Of a stretch of DNA of 64,000 nt, positions 47,431 to 60,480 are shown in pieces. The DNA is from Centropus unirufus (lineage: Eukaryota > Chordata > Aves > Cuculiformes > Centropidae). The notes under the pieces are model-generated. The model was not told the origin of the DNA, ran no database searches, and saw only the letters and a program-made list of their open reading frames with translations. Numbering within the stretch: the first letter of the stretch is position 1; each line of letters begins with the position of its first letter. The DNA is taken from assembly GCA_013397695.1 (NCBI GenBank), contig VYZI01000170.1, positions 687,317-751,316 of the forward strand. The letters run 5' to 3'. A program made the translations under genes and the position numbers.

Positions 47431-49114
47431 AAAGGGAGGCGGGCCCAGCACAAGTTTTATACGTGGGGCTGCACTTGGTGAAACGCTGCCGCGCGTGTCC
47501 AGGGAGCTCTGGAAACGAGCAGCTCCAGCCTCTTCAAATATTGATGGCTTTGCTGGAACTGTTATGAAAGCACTGTGAGCGGACTGGGGCTGGTGGAAAA
47601 GCCCAGCAGGAGAAGCAGGAGCCCCAGCCCGGCTGAGTGCCAGGCTCTGCACCCCCTCCCTTCATCCCTGCCCCTGCGTACGTCAAAGGGAAGTGGAAAG
47701 GAAAACAGGGGACAAGACCAGCACTTGCCTCCCAGCATCTTCCAGCCTCCGCACACGGAGGACGGGGGTCTGGAGCCCTGCTCCCACCAGAAATGCACTC
47801 CTCACTTCCCATCCACTACTGGTCCTCGCCTGGAACCCCCCTGCTGAAAACACTTTGATGGGGGATTGAAGGAAAAGCCGTGTGAACCAGGCAGTCATTA
47901 ACGCCCTGGGAAGAGCAAAGTCAGCTCGGAGTGTGTGCTGAGCCCACGGCACATCAGAAATGTCACGTAGACGAGCCCAAAGGGACCAGTGTTCAGCCTT
48001 TTGCAGGCAACAGCTTGTGCAGGCAGCTAAAAGCAGATGACATCCTTCTGCCTACCATGACTGACGTATGCTGCCAGGCGAGGCTGAAAGCACACACCTG
48101 GGTGCCTTTTAGGGAGAGAAAATCCGTATGGAAAGCAAGCACTGAGCTCAGGCTGGGCTCCCTCCTCCCTGAACCCAGCTCTGCCCCACTGCCTGACCAT
48201 TATTGACTGTGCACTCAGGCTTGGTAATTGCACGGTGCGCGCAGAAGAGGATGAGAAGGCAGCAACGCGACTGACATTGCCTGATTAACCTTAGCCAGGA
48301 GTTGAATTCAGATCAGAAGCACCACACTAGCAAAGGCAAACGGGCCCAGTGCGTTACCCAGCCCTCTCTCAGACCATTGCTAATAAAGGGTTTAATGAGA
48401 GACCCCAGGTTCTGCCTGTGACCATGTGATGTGGAGACAGGAACGAGTGACGAGCCTGGCCAGCAGGATGGGCAGCTCAGCTCTCCTGCCTGTTCTCTGC
48501 CACTGAGAAGTTCTGGCATGGGCAGAAATACCGTAGCTCATGGCCCACGTGCTGGGTCTGGCACAGTCCTTTAATGACCCCAGGATGGGTCCCGGTACGA
48601 CCAGTGTCCTCTGACAAACGTGAAGGCAGCTCTCCAGCAGCTGAGGGCTGGTGTCTCTGGGGCCAGCTCGCTGTGTCACAGCGCAGCTGCCCAGCAGCCA
48701 GGGGCAGCAGGAGATGAAAACTGTCAAATACATCGAAGGGGAAATGCAAGGCTGATGCCATGAACCAGGGCTGCTGCAGCAGCGCCTGCCTCCCCTCGCA
48801 GCCTGAAAGTCAGGGGTGAATCGAGCAGCCAGCCAAGTGCATGAGAATATCTGAGCCCCGCGCCTGCCCCCACTCAGCCAGCACTGCCACCCCGGATCGA
48901 TGTCTTGAGAATCCCCGTCTGGATCCGGACATCTTCTCGGTGCACCATCATCTCATGGAGCATTCACAGCCAATGGGCAACTTTTAAACAAACCAGAGCA
49001 ATGGGATTGTTGAGTTGGGATCCCCCAGGCTCCGTTGCTGTAGCCAAGCTGCTCTCTCCATGGTACGAGGCAGCCTGTGGTACGGCGTACCCAGGTCTTT
49101 GTGGCACGACACTT

Positions 49115-49530
49115 CATAGAATCATAGAAACATGGGATCACAGAATGGTTTGGGTTGGAAGGGAACTCAAAGCCCATCCAGTCCCACCTCTCTGCAATGG
49201 TCAGGGACACCTCCCACTGGATCACGGGCTCCAAGCCCCATCCAACCTGGCCTTGAACACCTCCAGGGATGGGGCAGCCACCACTGCTCTGGGCAACCTG
49301 GGCCAGGGCCTTCCCACCCTCAGCATGAAGAATTTCATCCTAATCTCCCCCCTCCCAATTTAAGGACGTTTGCCCTCATCCTGTCACTACAGGCCCTTCT
49401 AAGAAGGGTCTTTCTTGCAGGTCCTTTTCAGGTACTCAGCTGCTCTAAGGTCTCCCCAGAGCCTTCTCTTCTGCAGGCTGAACAGCCCCAGCTCTCTCAG
49501 CCTGGCCTCAGAGCAGATGTGCTCCAGCTG
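49115..49530 (-). mobile_element. CR1 LINE fragment, 3' end with tail
   Basis: The plus strand begins with the CATAGAATCATAGAA tail repeat, then CACAGAATGGTTTGGGTTGG and the same GGGCTCCAAGCCCCATCC block as the other copies, continuing to the CTTCTGCAGGCTGAACAGCC part of ORF2. 5'-truncated, no usable frame. Confidence 0.9.
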
Positions 49531-50475
49531 TGAGCATCAGCCCATCTCCAGGAGCAGCTGCTGAGAGCTGCTTTGTGCTCCTGTAGGTGCCACCCGTGGC
49601 TCGGGCAGGACCCTGCCCACCCCCTGCTCCCCAAAATGCCCAGAGAGCAGGAGCTGGGCTGTGAGCTACTGGGAGAGAGGTTTAAATCTCTCATAAACTG
49701 TGAGAGATCCACCAGCTCCCACCACAGCAATGAGCCCAACGTTCTTTTAAGGAAATTTCAACTTCATTTCAAAACATCTGGGAAATTCCATTAAGTGATT
49801 TCTCATTCAGCTGATGAAACTGCAATTCAACTTCAAAGCCCTAAACAGCATTAAAGAAAGCCTTGTGTGTTCAAATTAACAGTAAAATATTTGACACCGA
49901 AAATGACTGTAACAGCCGAGCATTGTTCCCCCTGCCGTGCCAGAGCCGGGCCCGGGCACTGGGACGGGGCTGTTGGGGTCCGCACAGGACCCTTGTTTTG
50001 TCCCGTGGACAGCAGAGCAGCACAGGCAGGAGCCCGGGGGGACCAAAGCTGTCCCCTCCGCCCCAGCCGCCCTCCCCTGCTCACGGTGTTACCCCTGGAG
50101 CAAAGAGCTGAGTACAGCAAAACATCTTCGGAACCTCCCCTGCGCAGCACCACAGGCAGCGGGAGGATCCTGCAGGATTTGGGGTTACAAACCAGGGACA
50201 TCCCGTCCTGCAGGAGCTGCTCCACGCTGCCCCTGCACCAGCGGCCACCTGGGGCCATTCCTGCTGCTCCAAGGAAACCACGGGGCAGGAGAGGAAGCGT
50301 TAGCCCTGTCCAGTGTGTGCTTGATTAGTTTACAACTGCCTCAGTGACTGGTGGACAAGGTCCCTGTTGATCTAATTAGCAGCAAGAGAAGGAAAAGATG
50401 CTTATTTTTTAAAGAAAAAAGGCTGTTGGCAGCTGCCAGGTTGGAGCTCAAAAGCTCCGTGAGCTCCATACAAGT

Positions 50476-50487
50476 GGGGGGGGGGGG
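50476..50487. repeat. Run of 12 G
   Basis: Twelve consecutive G bases. Such runs are prone to sequencing and replication length errors, so the exact length is uncertain. Confidence 0.95.
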
Positions 50488-52812
50488 CAGCCAGCCCAGA
50501 CACCGAGTGTCCCCCTTCACATCCAGGGGCTCCAGGCAGAGCTCAGCATTGTCCTCAGCTCAGGGCTCGGACAGGGCTCACCTCGATGTGCCCAAGAGGA
50601 CGGTTCAGAGCGAGCGCCAGCGCGCTGACTTGTGCAGGAGCTGCCCTGCTGGGGCTTGGCAGGGACTGAGCTGAATGCAACCAGCAGAGCGGGCACAGGT
50701 ATTTATGGCCACTCTGGTGTGTCTTCACATAACACCTAGGGCCGCTCTAATTTTGGCCACCTGGAGCAATCCTCAGCAGAGCCAGGCAGCAGGGCTGAGC
50801 GAAGCAAGAGGCGACGGGAGCTGCTGGACCCATCCCACCACTCCTGATGCTCCAGCTCTGCCATGGGGATTCACGTCTGGTACCACCCCGTGCACCAGCC
50901 CGTCCACATCTGCAAGAGATGCCCAGTTCGTGAAGGACAGCACTGCCTGGAAACACTCAGTTTTGAAAAGAGATGAATGGAGCAGTGAAAGAAGATGAAA
51001 CAGGACAGTAGATGGTATTTATTTATCTTCCAAAAGGACACAAGGACTTCCCAGGAGTGAGTAGCTCAATTAAGCACTTGCTGGAATGACACATTTACTG
51101 CTCGCTCAATGAATGCATTTCAAACCAGAAGTAAAACTGGGATGGAAGAATCAACTGAGAGAGAAGGAGAGCCCTGGACAACCCAGGAGAGGATCTACCA
51201 CCCTGCACAGAATCCAGGAGCTGATGCTGGCCTGCTCAGATGATTTGTTCTGCAGCTCTTCATCCTTGGAGGGAAGAAGCGCCCTGAGGAGACGCTGCTT
51301 CTCCCCAGCCTCTGCTCACCTGGGCAGTCCCAAAGGCCACCAAGGCCCCAACAAAGTGCCCCAACCCCAGCGGGCTGTGGGCCCCTCACAAAGGGATTTC
51401 TGCTGCTCTATCAGGTTAAAGAATCATCCCCAGCTGCTCCTGTGAAGACAGATTTTCCAAAAAATAAGCTTAAAGCAATTACTGGTGGTTTTTTTCTTGT
51501 TAGTTACTACTTGCTCCCAGAGGCTGTGAATGGGCTGCAGTTAAGCCCAGGTGCGGTGAACACCAGAAGCAATGCGCTCCAGTCCTGGCTCCTCAAGCAA
51601 CACAATGGGCAGAGCAAAGCATCTTCATGAATGCTCTGGTCATTATTTAAACCTCAAAAATTAGGTGCAAATCCTTCCATTTACTCCTGTGTCCTGTGGG
51701 CTCCTGGAAACAGCTGTCCTCGTGCCGTGCCAGAGCAGGGAGCAGGGCAGGGTTCATTAGGGGTGCTCTGCCCAACAGTGATCTCCAGCTCCATCCAGGA
51801 GACTTTGGATTACACCAGACTGAGGATCCCTTACCTTAGTTAAGGTGAAAAGCTGTTTGAAGACAAGCTGCCTGGCAAGCGTTGTTCATTTCAGCACTGC
51901 AGACACAATGGCAGGAATTCAAGACGTGCAGGTGCCCAGAAAGCGGCTCCAGCCCTCCTCCTGCCAACCCGCCCTACAATTACAGCAGACAAAGCTCTGT
52001 CCCCTCCTCACTGCCCAGGCTTCTGAGGATTCTGGGGTTTCCGTTTCAGATTTTGAAAGGCACAAAAGAGTGTTGTGTGTGAACTTCTCCGTGACAATCA
52101 ATGCCATTTGGGTCCTGATCAGCCATTGTGTCCTCAAAACTCCCCACCTTTGTGATTAACACATTGTGTCTTTGTCTCTATTCTTGAGTGAGAAGAATCA
52201 CAGAGAAAAAAAATTATACATCCTGTCATTACTTTCCAAGGGAGATCCACAATTACAGATTTTAAATGATATCCTTGTTTGTTAGAAACTTTGTGTTAAA
52301 GTCTACTCTTCTGGCAATCAAATTGCATCCCTACTGTGGTCTGAGAGCTTTGCTCCAGCAGCCTGGAGAAGGGTGCAAATGATAACAGACATCCTGTATG
52401 AAAACACTTTTCTTTTTCGTATCAAAATGTTTTGTTTGACCCCATATGAGCAGCGATCTCCTGCTCTCACGCTCAGCTGTGAAATGCTCCTCTTTTGCAG
52501 CACAGCACGTCTACATTTGCAGTTTTTTGGAGAGGCTGTCAGAGGTCAAAGGCACCTTGAGCAAAACCCCAGGCCACCACTGCCTGGGCCGCCACTGCGC
52601 CACGGGGCAGGCGCGGGGCTGCTCTCCATCCATGTGGCACGTGGGACAAAGCGGATCCCTCAGGATCCCACAGCAGAGGGCTGGGACGCCAAGTCTTGGC
52701 CAAATGTTGCATTGCATGAGCTCGGCCTCTGGCGAGTTCCTCAGAATCGCTCCCCGAGGGGTTCGAGGGTTGGGCAGAGGAGGTGCTCAGGGATGGCTCA
52801 GCAGGGGCAGGT

Positions 52813-52872
52813 GTGGTTGGACCCAGGGGTCTCAGAGGCCTTTTCCAACCAAAAGATTCTGTGGTTCTATGA
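52813..52872 (+). mobile_element. Short CR1 LINE 3'-terminal fragment
   Basis: About 60 bases remain: GGTCTCAGAGGCCTTTTCC, AACCAAAAGATTCTGTG and GTTCTATGA match the CR1 3' end and ATTCTATG tail on the plus strand. Heavily truncated. Confidence 0.6.
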
Positions 52873-53458
52873 GTCAGAGTTTTAAAGAGGAGCCAGGCCA
52901 GGACCTGAGTGCTGCCACACAGCTCCCACGCCTGCAAGGGCCACCCTTTTTCCCGCATTTGGACCATTCCCTTCCCTTCTCCTGCTCTGTTCCATCGGGA
53001 GGTACAGGCTGTGCCCGCAGCCAGCCTCGCGCTCCCAGGTGTGACCCAGGGCCGGCCGCAGGGCGCTGGGGCAGGACCCTCCGCAGAGCCGCATGGGGCA
53101 GCTCAGCCCTACTGCAATTCGCTACCGTAAAGTCTCGGCTCATTCAATCCTCTGATCGTACCAGGAGCACCATGAAAGGAAAAACTGCGCAAAGCCTACC
53201 GAGTACCAGTGTGAACCAGAGTCAGGAATTTTCCCTGCCATAAGAAACAAAGCAGCGCTGTGACTTGCTGTGTAGGAGGGTCACGCAGTCCGAAGTGAAG
53301 CAAGAAGGGATCCATTCTATTTTTAAAATAGGGGAATGTATCTGTGGGGAATTATGAAATGCCTTCAGTTTTGAAAGGTCTTTTTTTTTTTCCCAGGTGA
53401 AAAGTCACAGTGAGCCTTGCCTCTGCCCATTCTCCTTGTTATACTTGTATAAACCCTG

Positions 53459-53705
53459 GAATCCCAGAATGGTGGGGTTGGCAGGGCCCTCTGGAGCTCA
53501 CCCAGTCCAACCCCTGGGATTTCTCCGGGGAAGGAGACTCCACACCTCCCTGGGGAGCCGGTCCCAGCGTCCATCACAGGAAAGAAACAATTCCCCATGT
53601 CCAGATGGAACTTCCTGGGCTTCAGTTTGTGCCCGGTGCCCCTTGTCCTTTAACCGGGCACCGCTGAGAAGAGCCCGGACCCTCCTCTGCCCCCTGTCCT
53701 TTCGA
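53459..53705 (-). mobile_element. CR1 LINE fragment of a different subfamily
   Basis: On the plus strand, GGAATCCCAGAATGGTGGGG, CACCCAGTCCAACCCC, GATGGAACTTCCTGGGCTTC and AGTTTGTGCCCGGTGCCCC follow the order of a CR1 subfamily distinct from the other copies here. Old and 5'-truncated. Confidence 0.75.
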
Positions 53706-55685
53706 TATTGACCAGCATTGAGAACCCAGCACCCAGTGCCCAATCCCACGCCGAGGGCTGTCAGTGCTGGCATTTGGGATCTACTTTGTCCTGCTGGAAA
53801 GTGCAAGTCATGGATCTTGCATTTTAGGCATCCTCAGGACTCAGAAAGAGCTTTTTATCCTAAATGAGAAATCAGACAAGAGCCACTGAAAGTACAAGCC
53901 CCTTTCATGGTGAGCATCCCTTTTACCTGGAGGCGTTTCCCCCTAGCCCCATGCCTTTGCCTTGGGAAGCGCCTCCAGCAGCTGAAGGCAGGGCCCACAC
54001 CTCTCCGGAGCTGCCGGATGCTGCTCCTCTTCCTCTCCATGCTCCAGGGAAGCGGTGCCCATGCACCCACTGAGCCCTCCCTGGGAGCCAGGGCTGCTCC
54101 CTGCGGCGACAGCTGCATCCCACAGCATCCGAACCAGCGCTGCTGCCACCACTCAAAGCCACAGCCCAAATGCCACGAGCAATTACTTAATTGCTTTGAT
54201 CTGTGCTCTGGTGAGATGCACGGGGCATAATTATATTCTTGCTTTAAAAAGAGTGAAGAAGAAAGAAAGGCTTTATTTTGATGTTTTAGTGTTTGCTTCT
54301 GAGCAATGTGTGCTTAAAGGGAACCACGGTAATTTATCTTTCCAATGCCTGCTCCCTACATCTGAGAGAAGCAGGAATAGCTGCTGTACATTTGCATCTC
54401 AATTTTAGCTGGAGCAGCTTGACAAGGATTCAGCTAAATGAATCAGCACGGTTTGCAAGGGAAGCAGCTGAAGTAAATAAAACCTCCAGGGATGCTGACA
54501 AAAAAAGGCATTAAAATCAAGATCTGCTCTCTCACAGTGAAAGAAATTCAGCACTTGGAGTGCAATCGCGACTTTGCTCAGTCCCTCCCTCAGCCGCACG
54601 GGCTCTGGTGGCACCACGAGGTCTGCCCATCGCTCCCAGCCCCTGCAGCTGGGGCCAGACTCAACCCAGGAGCTGCTGTGGAGAGGGGAAAGAGGAGGGC
54701 ACAGGCCCTGCCCGGTGGTTTGGGGTAAATGAAAGAGCAGGATTGCAGGGGCAAGCGTGGCTGGCAGTGTCTGGTGTCCCCGCAGCGCTCCAGGGCCAGC
54801 ACGGGGCTGCGGGCACCACTGCTGGGAGCCCGGGGAGCAGCCAAGATCCCACCGAGGAGCTACGCAGAGCAGCTCCCTTTCAAAGTTTCACCTGAGAGCA
54901 TGAAAAATGCCTTCATTTTCAATTCAGTCAGGAAAAAAATATTGGCCAGCTGCACTTTTTATGGGGAAGTTATAAGCAGTGCTCTTTGAGAGCTGAAAAA
55001 TATGCACCACTTTTGCATAACAATTAACTTTTATGTTTTTCAAGAGGCCCGTTCCTTTTACTGCCTCCTCTCTCCCAGCCAAACGCTCTCATCTCAACCG
55101 CGGAGGCTGCAGCCACCGCAATTTACCCCGGCTGAGCTCTCCCCTTGTTTTAACCCTGCCTTTGTCTGGAGGTCAGGCGGGCTCGCAGGGAGAGGTTTCA
55201 AAAGCATCGAGGACTTGGCTGGCTCTAATCCCTGCGGCGCGCTTCCAGCCCCCTCCCCGCGGTCCGTATTATCCTGGAGCACAGCGAGGCGGAGAGGCTG
55301 AAAGCAGAGGTGGGGCTGATCCTGCGGAGCTGAGCACACCAGTTGCATTAGTGAGGCTGAGCTGGGATGGGAAGCTTTCATCGTTTGATGCAGCAAAGAG
55401 GACACGGAAGAGAAAGTGTTTAAAAGGTGCCCGTTGCCCTGGGCTGGCTTTCACTGGGTACCACTGCCTTTTGTTACGCTGTTCCTTTTGGTCTGGTGAA
55501 TTCAGCTGCTCACAAGGGTTTGCTTGGTTTATTTGAAAGAGTGGGAGGAGAAAGGCCTCCTGCGCACCCGCCTGTGCTGGGGTTGGATCACAGACAGGCA
55601 GCTCCCAGACTCTCCGCAGCCTTTTCCATCAGGGTTGCCCACAATTGCCATCTCGGGGACAGCAAAGCCAGCATGGCAGTAAATT
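53706..55685. other. Non-coding between CR1 copies
   Basis: AT-rich at 54170-54560 and 54880-55050, GC-rich elsewhere. Nothing recognised. Confidence 0.4.
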
Positions 55686-56147
55686 GTAGAATCACCAGGT
55701 TGGGAAAGACCTTTGAGATCATCGAGTCCAACTGCCCCTGTCCACTGCTAAACCAGAGCCCTGGGCACCTCGTCTGCCCGGCTTTTAAACCCCTCCAGGG
55801 ACGGGGACACCACCTCCCTGGCAGCCCTTCCAGTGCCTCAGAACCCTTGCAGGGAAGAAATTTTTCCTGATGTCCAGTCTGACCCTGCCCTGGCATAGCT
55901 TGAGGCCATTCCCTGTCATCCTATCACTTGTTACTTGGGAGAAGAGCCCAGCACCCACCTCTCCACACCCTCCTTTTCAGCACATGGAGGCAGGGATGAG
56001 GTCTCCCTGCAGGCTCCACTTCTCCAGGCTCAATAACCCCAGCTCCCTCAGCCACTCAAAACCCTTGTTCTCCAGCCCCTTCCCCAGCTCCATTCCCTTT
56101 TCTGGATGCACTCCAGAACCTCAAGGTCCTTCTTGGAGTGAGGGGAG
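55686..56147 (-). mobile_element. CR1 LINE fragment, 3' end
   Basis: The plus strand reads GTAGAATCACCAGGTTGGG, AAAGACCTTTGAGATCATCG and AGTCCAACTGCCCC, the classic CR1 3' terminus, followed by the ORF2 tail to GGTCCTTCTTGGAGTGAGGG. Same subfamily as the copy at 30353. ORF2 frame is broken. Confidence 0.9.
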
Positions 56148-56920
56148 AGTAAGAGACAGCTATGGCCAGCTGAGAGCTCAGTGGGAAAAGTCATCTCCAC
56201 AGGTTTTATTCCAGGACAGAACAGCAACAGGCAGCATTTTGAAAGCCTCCACTCCCCCCGGCATGGATCCAGGTCCCACATGGTACTTCCCCAGCACAGA
56301 GTGTCTGCGAGGCACTGACACAGCACTCCTGCTCCCAGGCCGTATTTGTGGGTTCAGTCAGGTATTTTCACTTCACAAATTATATACTCACATCTAACCC
56401 AGCGCGCTGAGCTCTGGGCAGCAAAGGCTGAGCACTCCTTACACGACCAGCATCCTCATAGCATTCTGAGGTACCCAGAAGGAAAAGAAGAGCATCCTGC
56501 TGGCACAGGACTGGCCTGCTTCATTCCCTGCCCAGAGGCAGCAGCACGCATGCTGCGTGGCTTCTGGGCCCAGAGCCCCCAGGGCTGCAGGGCAGCCCCA
56601 GCAGAGATTCCCCTGCAGACCACTGCCCGCATTCAGAAAGCTTTCACTGCAAACTCCTTGCACTCAGAACGACTTAATCAGTTTAGTATTGCTGTACAAC
56701 ATAATCCAGAGCACATTTCAGGGAGGTGACAGCTGAGGCTCAGTGCTTACAGGTAATCCAGGCTGGTAATTCAGTTCAGTCCTAATGAACTTCAGACTCT
56801 GACGATGTCCCTCCAGCAGATTAAAGCAAACAGCCCAGAGGCTGGCATCAAACCAAGCTGCCAGCATCGTCATCCTCTCAGCTGCAACAAAAGCCTCCGT
56901 GTCTGCTGCAAACAGCACCC

Positions 56921-56968
56921 GTCTGATTGCACTGGACCCCTTGGGTCTGATTGCACTGGACCCCTTGG
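56921..56968. repeat. Perfect 24-base tandem duplication
   Basis: A 24-base unit beginning GTCTGATTGCACTGGACC occurs twice back to back with no difference, so the duplication is recent or is an assembly error. Confidence 0.97.
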
Positions 56969-59900
56969 CGGGGGGGTCCTCCCGTGGCAGCCGGAGGCTG
57001 AGCAAAACTTGGCCATGCTCTGAACAGAAAGATAAAACAATCTGAGCATTTGGTTTTATGAGAAAAGTTTCACACAGGGAAAAACCCCTCAATCTGTTTT
57101 CCCTTGGACCATCCCAGGGCAGGTGTTTCTGGTGTTTCTCCAGAGCAAGGGCAGACAGGGGACACAAGAAGCTAAAATTACTCTTCGCAGAGAGCACCTC
57201 CACGGCCACTTTTCCCCAAGACAGGGGGAAGGGAAGGCCGCAGAGCCACGTTGTTTTCAGTGAAATATCTCGAGTGCTTTGAGCCAGAAACGAATACACG
57301 AGCTCCCCTCCAGCAACAGATTGCTTTCTAATTCACAGAATGCAAATGCAGATGCTGTTCTTGGCACTTAACCAAACGATTGCACAACACGGGTGTTTCT
57401 AGAGTAGCAGCATTTAATACAGTAGCGATCAAAGGTAAAACAATGCCTGGCATTGCCCTGTATTTACCTGCTTTGTTATTTCTGCCTATGATACCGGGAA
57501 GATCCTAAACTGAAGGCAAACCCTAACTGCAGAGATCTCTGGCTGCCAATCCTGGCAAATAATGGATAGAGAGGATGTGTAACAAGTATTTCTGTGGTAT
57601 CCAAGCCTTCCAGACTCTGGTCACCTCAGGGGTCATTTAGGACAATGAGGTTACCCCAATGCTGCCCGTGGCTCAGCTAGGAGAAGAAATGCTTACATCA
57701 GAAGAAACGCTCTCAAAGACAGGAATTCCAAGACTCTTCCACTTCAGAACGTTTTGGCTCAGGATCAGCAGAAAGACAATTAATCTGCATCCACAACCCC
57801 CAGAGCCTGCTCTCCATGATTCGGTTTTCCTGTACGTTACAAACACACCCTTGGATCCATGCGGCCGACTACTACAGCTACGGGCCCCGGGAGCAGCGGG
57901 GACAAGAGCCAAGGTGGTGCCAGGGAACCCTCCCCCCCTGCTGCTACCAACCAGGAACTTCCACCGTGGCCAACTGAAGAAATCTGGAAGATCCTCTGCC
58001 TCCCCGCAAACTCCACAGCTATCCTTTGCCAACAAACACCAGATTACTTCAAAACAAGGAAACACTGAAAACAGAAACAGGACAGGACAAGCGAGGGTCA
58101 ATATTTCAGCTCCCAGTAATGAGTGAGGGGAGAGGATGTCATTTTTCCTGATGTTTTCTCCTCCTTTCCCCATCCTGTTCCACCGATGTGGCTCACTGTG
58201 TCCCCACGAAGGCTGGGGGCTCTCGAAAACCTGCTCAGAACAGCCCGGCTCCTCCTGTGCTCCAGTGGGGACAGGGAAAGCACCTCCTTTCCAAGGAGCC
58301 CCCACCTCCATGCAGCCAACACTGCCTCTCTCCGAAGGGCAAACACTCCCGCTTCCTTACATTCCAAACCAGTTCAGTGTATCAGGTTTTAAATGCCAGG
58401 GTGACCTTAATGAAGCTGCAAGTAACGCTTTCCCCCTTGGAAGGAGCTGCCTCCTCCCCACAGATGCTGGGTAATGGTCTCCCTCAGTAGGAACAATCCC
58501 TGTAAAATGATTTGGAAGGGCTGGGGATTACCAGCTCACTATCACCTCACACAAATTACATCTTATCAAAGAAGCACTGAGGTACATAATACAATTACTC
58601 ACAGAGCAATTTGCTAGTGCCAGGGACAGTGTTTTACATGTGCCACCAAACCTATGGTTTAAGACTAAATAGTGTCAGTGAGCATTGATCGGATACACTT
58701 CCCTCCTCCGGGTTTTTCCTTCCTTCCTCCCACTCCTCTTAGCCCTGAGTCACACGCTGATTTAGAGCTGGAATTAATGACGGGCTGAGCAGCTCCCCAA
58801 GAGACAAATGGCCAGGTGGGAGCCCCGGCAGCAGCCACAGCCCCATCGCCCCACCAGGCAGCTCCTGCTTCCCCAGGACACACGGGAGATGGAGCCGTGC
58901 ACTCCTGGATTTCACTGTTGCTCCCACATTTAAGCAACCGAGAGCAGTAACACATAACCATATAAATAACATGGCAATATAACAGTGATATTGTATCTAT
59001 AACAGATCCATTACAATCTATATGATAGTACTCTATGCGTACATATGGACATATAAACCCCACTTTTTCACAGAGATTCACTCAGAGGGATTTGCTCTGA
59101 GGACAATTTTTGGGCATGTCCTAGGTCCTGTTTTACCGGTGTGAAGCCAGGTCTGTTGGGTTCTGCTTGAGGGAACAGCAGCCCCATCTTTGCATTTCTG
59201 CTGAGAGCCCGCAGCAGCCACTCTGGGCCATTCCACTGCCAAATAAATACATATTATTTTCAGCTATCAGAAGCCTTGGCTGAGCAGAGATCTCAACACG
59301 GCTCCTCCTCTGCAGAGTGAGAGGGGATGGTGACCATGCTCAGAGGACTGGGAATGTCTGAGCTCCCCCAGTACTGGAAGGGAAAACATGTTACAGTTTT
59401 TGCAAGAAAAAGGCTCGGAATAGAGTAAAACCCTGTATTTTACACAATCCCACCAGCACCAAGGCACACCAACAGGGTGTAGAATTGACAAGGACCTTGC
59501 TCCTGACCTCACCTTCTGGGAGGCACGGGAAGCACGAGCCTGGCAGGATACGGGGTATGGATGTGGAGGGGCTGCCCAGCAGCTGCAGGTGGGTTTAGGT
59601 CAGGAGGAGCGCATGGGATATTGTGAATGCAGGCTCAGGTCCACAACCACCCAGATGTGGACAGGGCTCTTATCCTCCCTTTACCCAAAGAGCAAACCCA
59701 GCAGGGTGAGAGATAACAGAGCGGCACGGGGGGAACATCCTCACAGCGGCACCAGACGAAACACCACAAGGTTCTTGCAAACAATTTATGTGATAGAACT
59801 TGTATTTTATGCTTATTTTATATCTATATAAATACACATCTGCAGAATATGTACATATTCTGTATTTCTTAGCAATTAAAGCCATTTGAGGTTCCTGTTC

Positions 59901-59987
59901 ACTGAATCGAGCTGACCTTTTAGACTCGCTGATGTCAGTTCCATAACCAGGACCCAGGGAACTGAATGACCCCCATTTCAGGTGGCC

Positions 59988-60020
59988 GGGTGACACCTGG
60001 GTGACACCAGGGTGACACCA
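59988..60020. repeat. 11-base unit repeated three times
   Basis: GGGTGACACCW occurs three times head to tail. The TGACACC core resembles a nuclear-receptor or TGA-type half-site, but that may be coincidence. Confidence 0.95.
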
Positions 60021-60159
60021 GCTCCCTGGCCCGAAGACGTGCTGGCCACCCCACACTGCTCAGTGCAACCACAGCTCTCATCGTGTGGTTCAGGACAGGC
60101 AACCTCACCTCTCACAACTCTGGTTATAGTTAACCAGCAGACCTGTCTGGGGTTTTATC

Positions 60160-60480
60160 CGTCTGTTTACCCAGATTGATACACGCACAACAGCGTTATT
60201 CACCTCAAAAGGATGTTGTGTAGACAAGTAAGCAAATATTTGATGAGCATTATCCGAACTTTAAATGTTAATACTAGTAAAAATGCCAGCTTGAAAATCA
60301 ATTAAGTCCCAAGGAACCAGATTCTCAGCAGAGATGAATCCGTTTATTTCTGCTGAAGTCAATGAAGTTAAACTCATTTACCCAGCTGCTAATGCCACCC
60401 CAATTTCTGAACAGTAATAAATAGTCTGTTCTTTCCTTTATTTAAACAAAAACACATTACTTGTTTAAGAAGAAAAAAGC
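60160..60480. promoter_or_regulatory. AT-rich candidate conserved non-coding block
   Basis: CpG-poor sequence with ATTAAG, TGTTAATACTAG and TGCTAATGCC motifs and no recognised repeat or coding frame. Regulatory role is inferred from composition only. Confidence 0.2.

Larger units (their letters stand above)
43723..49114. other. Non-coding outside the two AT-rich blocks
   Basis: Apart from the candidate regulatory blocks at 45.6-46.05 and 47.0-47.4 kb and a 13-base tandem repeat, this is mostly GC-rich sequence with no recognised element. Confidence 0.4.
49531..53458. other. Non-coding, nothing else recognised
   Basis: Holds the G run at 50476 and the CR1 scrap at 52813. AT-rich at 49740-49920 and 52140-52320. 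A 265-codon plus frame (52446-53243) runs through the CR1 scrap and is not protein-like. Confidence 0.4.

Noticed and set aside
52446..53243. 265-codon plus-strand frame
   Set aside because: Runs through a CR1 fragment and unrelated flanks, so it cannot be one gene product.
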